Positions 60,574 through 64,000 of a stretch of 64,000 nt of DNA are shown piece after piece (positions within the stretch are counted from its first letter, which is position 1; each line of letters starts with the position of its first letter). The notes under the pieces were generated by a model. That model was not told the DNA's origin. It worked only from the letters and a program-made list of their open reading frames with translations, and did not search any database. This DNA comes from Alligator mississippiensis (lineage: Eukaryota; Chordata; Crocodylia; Alligatoridae), in the NCBI RefSeq assembly GCF_030867095.1, contig NC_081831.1, forward strand, positions 39,381,319-39,445,318. Direction: 5' to 3'. The position numbers were made by a program, and so were the translations under genes.

Positions 60574-61610
60574 AGTTTGGGAAATGCTGACCCTTGGGCA
60601 CCAAAGCAGTGGGGAGTGGACAGCGTTGTAGGGCAGCCGTGACATTCATGCGGAGTAACTAACTCCTCAGCTGAGCAGCAGCCATATGAAGGGAGGTACC
60701 TGATGCCCATCCCTCCCCCCTCCTTGGGAGGAGGAAGGTCTAAGTTAATTCTGTAGTACTTCAGACACAGCCAGAACCAGTCACTAACCAGCCTGGAGAA
60801 GGTGCATGAAACCCCACAGGAGTTGTGCTCTCTGTACTGTTCAACTCATCCCTGCAGAGCAAAGGGCTCTGGAAAAGTCTCAGCACTATTGTTAAACAGA
60901 GCTTATCCAGACAAGGGCCAGGCCATAATTGCAGCCCTTTGAGGTTCACAGGATGAAATCATTCCAGTCAGTGCTCAGGCATGGTCCTCAAATCAGGGAT
61001 TCATGTCAGTGTTGGGTGCCTTTGTGTGAGCCTCAAGTCCCAGGGCCACTCATGCCTCTGGGGAAACTAATGTAGCCAAGAACAATGGTTGGTACTTGGA
61101 CAATGATAGGCAGGAAAAGTGAGTGCCCCTGTCCACCTTTCAATAGGGGGTGCCATTAGTGTCTGACTTCAAGGCTGGCAAGGTGTTCATGCAGTCAGGC
61201 TGCCATTAACAACAGAGATTTGTGAAAGGTCAAACAGTGGAAGGAAAATCCAGTGCCCAAGACTTGCCTACATCACAGTACTCCCAGAGCTAGGGCTCCA
61301 GCTCACAGGGAGAGGGAAGGGCTCTGGACAGAAGTTCTTCTGCTAGAGAAGAACATAGGGGTGCACTGAAGAGGCTAAAGGTGTAGTATCAAGCCTACAT
61401 AACATCTGGAGCTGCTTGAATGCAGAAAAGCCATCCATCATGGATTGTGGGCAGAGGGCCCATGGCCAACTGCTGGAGAGGAAAAGAAACATGGAGAGAG
61501 CAGAGACCTTGAGCCCATGTCTGGGAAAGGCAGAGATGAGGGCAGGGAAAGGGGACTGCACATTGAGGAGACGCTCTCTGTAAAGGAAGCAGGGAAAACA
61601 TGTACTCTGG
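60574..61610. other. NHSL2-like intron 1, no recognised feature
   Basis: Unique-looking sequence without supported features. Confidence 0.4.
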
Positions 61611-61618
61611 GTACACAC

Positions 61619-62645
61619 TAGGGCTGTGCGAAACGGCTGTTTTGTTTCAGATTCAGCCATTTTTTAGGACAGTGATTCATTTCAGTGTTTTGGATCACTG
61701 TTCTTTTTCATTTTGGCTGAATCTGTTTTGGAGTTTTGATGCTGTTTCAGCGCTGATTTGGAGATTCGGATCAGCCAGGGAGAGGCAAGCACAGCTGGGC
61801 GTCTGCAGGTTCTCCCGCGGCTCCTTTGGCTGTGCCTGCCTCTGCCCCAGCAGGGGGAGTTGCAGGAGAAGCCCCCATGGCTGTCCTCCCAGCCCCAGCA
61901 CTTAAAAAAATAATAATAATTAAAAAAAATAAAAAGCCCTGCACTCACTGGATGTAGCAGCAGTAATCAGGGCCTCTGAGGGCTCATGGCAGAGCCCCCC
62001 CATGCAGCATGGGACAGTGAGGGGCAGCGGGAATTGCCCCTCCCCACCTGAAACCCACACGGCAGCTGCCCCACAGCACAGGTGCAGCACTGCGTGCTGT
62101 CTGGGAGCTGGGGCCACTGGGGCTGAGCATTGTGGGTGCCAAGCGGGGGGAGGGAGGGTGCGGTGATCCCTGCTGCCCCCCACTGCCCCTGTGCGGGGAG
62201 GCTCTGCCACGAACCCTCAGAGGCCCCAATCACTGCTGCTACAGCCAATGAATGTGGGGCCTTTTTTTTTTTTTTTTTTTAAGTGCCGGGAGGCTGGGAC
62301 CAACTGGGCAGGGGATGGGGCTGGACAGGGCAGCCATGGGGGCTTCTCCCGCAGCTCCTCCAGCTGTGCCTGCCTCTGCCCAGTTGGGGCAGCCATGGGA
62401 GAAGCCCCCAGGGCTGCCCTGCCCTGCCCAGCCCCATCTCCCATCCGGCCCCAGCCTCACAACACTTAAAAGGAGCGCTGTGGGGCTGTGCTGGACTATT
62501 CCTGCGGGGCACATCCGAAACATTTCCGAAACTTTTTGGATTATTTCATTTAGTTTCGGCGATGTTTCGGATTCAGTATTTTGGTGCCAAAACGGGCCAA
62601 AACACCTCTGAAATGAAACGGCTGCCAAAATTTCACACAGCCCTA
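61619..62645. mobile_element. hAT element (TAGGGCTGTGCGAA family), full length
   Basis: Cleanest copy: starts TAGGGCTGTGCGAAACGG and ends AATTTCACACAGCCCTA. Flanks GTACACAC (61611-61618) and GTGCATAC (62646-62653) agree at six of eight bases. Internal hairpin GGACAGTGATTC / GGATCACTGTTC at 61668-61703. The core has several inverted and direct copies of a CTGCCTCTGCCC / AGAAGCCCCC module and an A/T run at each side. No transposase frame. Confidence 0.85.
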
Positions 62646-62653
62646 GTGCATAC

Positions 62654-63718
62654 ACTGTAAGTATGTGCTACATGCAGGTTAGGCATCTCTTGGTGTATTC
62701 ACTGATGATGAATGGGAATCACCTCTGTGCTCTTGCTGAATGAATTCTCTTTGGCGTACAGGTGAAGAACCCAGTAAAAAACTCGGAACATGTGTTTACA
62801 TCCCTGGTAAACACAGATCCCTGGGCTGCACCTAATCCGTGGGCCTCAGCACAGAGGAACAGAATGAGATGGCCGCCCAGCTGAGGGACATCTTGGACGC
62901 CTCCCTGAGGCTCCAGAGCAGGCTGTAGTGCCCATTCTTAAGCTGTTTCCATTGAATGTTCATGCTTAGATTCCAGAGCAGCACGTCTTGCTGTACAGGG
63001 ACCCAGAATGAGTTCCTTCCTGAGGTTTCTTGGCAAGTGTCAGCCCCTCCCCTCACTGTTTGGATTGTAAATAACTGTCCAGGATGGGGCAGGGAGCCAG
63101 GCATCTGTACAAGAGGCTGAGCCAACCATTTTCCCTGATCCTCAGAACAGTTTGTGCGGGGTCAGGTTTTTCCAGCTTCACAGCAGCCCATTGCATAAAA
63201 CTGATAATGGGGCGGAAGGAGCTTGGCCTGAAGGCTCACTAGCTTCTAACCATCTTGCTGGCTGAGTCAGGGGCCTTGGTTGTCCCAGGTGCCTCCCGTA
63301 ATCAGGACAGTGGGGACCAGCCTGTCTGGGTCAGGCAGACAGCAAGCACTTCCTGATGCAATTCCTTTAAGGGAGACCTCCCTTCCTGGGAGTGTTGCCC
63401 CTGCAGGTACTTCAGTAGACAGGAAGCTTCTGGCTCACTGTGTGTGCAGGTCCACATGCACCTAGTAGACAACCCTGGACCAGTTTGGTCTCAGATACGC
63501 TGGTCTAAAACCTGGGTAACTGCATGGACTGGTCTTGGTGAGCGCTGATTCTGGCTGTGAGGCAGTCTCACATCCAGACAGACTCCAGCATAGGCTCCCA
63601 CCCAGCTGCAGTGGATTTTGGTAATCCCCTTTCATGTACCTCTCATTTTCCAAAGAATTCTGCCAACATCAGTTGGTGTGACCTACTGATGTGGCTCGGT
63701 GCCACTGTCCCCACTCTG
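62654..63718. other. NHSL2-like intron 1, no recognised feature
   Basis: No gene or repeat end was recognised. Confidence 0.4.
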
Positions 63719-64000
63719 CAGATTCATAGATGCTAGGGTCAGAAGGGACCTCAACAGATCATCGAGTCTAACCCCCTGCCCTGGGCAGGAAAGAGTGCTG
63801 GGGTCAGACCCCAGCCAGATGCCTATCCAGCCTTCTCTTAAAGACCCCCAAGGTAGGGGAGAGCACCACCTCCCTTGGAAGCCCATTCCAAATTCTGGCC
63901 ACCCTTACCATGAAGAAGTTCTTCCTGATGTCCAGCCTAAATCTGCTCTTTTTCAGTTTGTGACCATTGTTCCTTGTTACCCCAAGAGGTGCCCTGGTGA
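63719..64000 (-). mobile_element. CR1 LINE, 3' end, runs off the window
   Basis: The minus-strand 3' tail at the low coordinate (GATTCATAGATGCTAGGGTC) is followed by the CR1 untranslated region and the end of ORF2 (TGAAGAAGTTCTTCCTGATG in reverse). It resembles the crocodilian CR1 type and is less worn than the other copies here. Confidence 0.85.

Overview
The window looks like chromosomal DNA from a sauropsid reptile, most likely a crocodilian. The reasons are the many CR1 LINEs with a 3' end close to the crocodilian type, several hAT non-autonomous families, Gmr1-like Ty3/gypsy elements, a Polinton, and one host exon in a CpG island that reads as the first exon of a Nance-Horan family gene (best match from memory: NHSL2). 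The species call is an inference; no search was run.

Positions 428-36466 form one nested fossil. The outermost layer is a Polinton/Maverick (adintovirus-like) element. It has long terminal inverted repeats that begin AGTAGTAT at both ends, and 6-bp target duplications CTGGTA / CTGGAA at 422-427 and 36467-36472. Remnants of integrase, a capsid-like protein, a packaging ATPase and protein-primed DNA polymerase B remain, with some unrecognised coding remnants. Only about 8-9 kb of the 36 kb is Polinton; the rest arrived later. The later arrivals are several CR1 copies, hAT elements, solo LTRs, and a Gmr1-like LTR retrotransposon (17487-30262, target duplication GTTAC). A second, younger Gmr1-like element (20951-27139, target duplication TACAC) and a solo LTR (28594-29803, target duplication CCCAG) sit inside that one. 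Both Gmr1-like elements carry integrase upstream of reverse transcriptase, and their gag resembles the host SCAN domain.

Positions 36473-46970 are gene-poor repeat DNA: two more copies of an hAT family with TAGGGCTGTGCGAA ends, an LTR-like sequence, microsatellites and stretches with nothing recognisable.

Positions 46970-48070 are a CpG island holding exon 1 of the NHSL2-like gene on the + strand (coding 47688-47958, followed by a good splice donor). From 47959 to the window end the sequence is best read as its first intron. It contains a small hAT, a foldback repeat, two CR1 pieces, a further full-length hAT and a tight 25-bp hairpin. No other host exon, tRNA or rRNA was recognised. The genes do not form an operon or pathway: one host promoter and exon lie beside a deep stack of mobile DNA whose insertion order can be read from target duplications.
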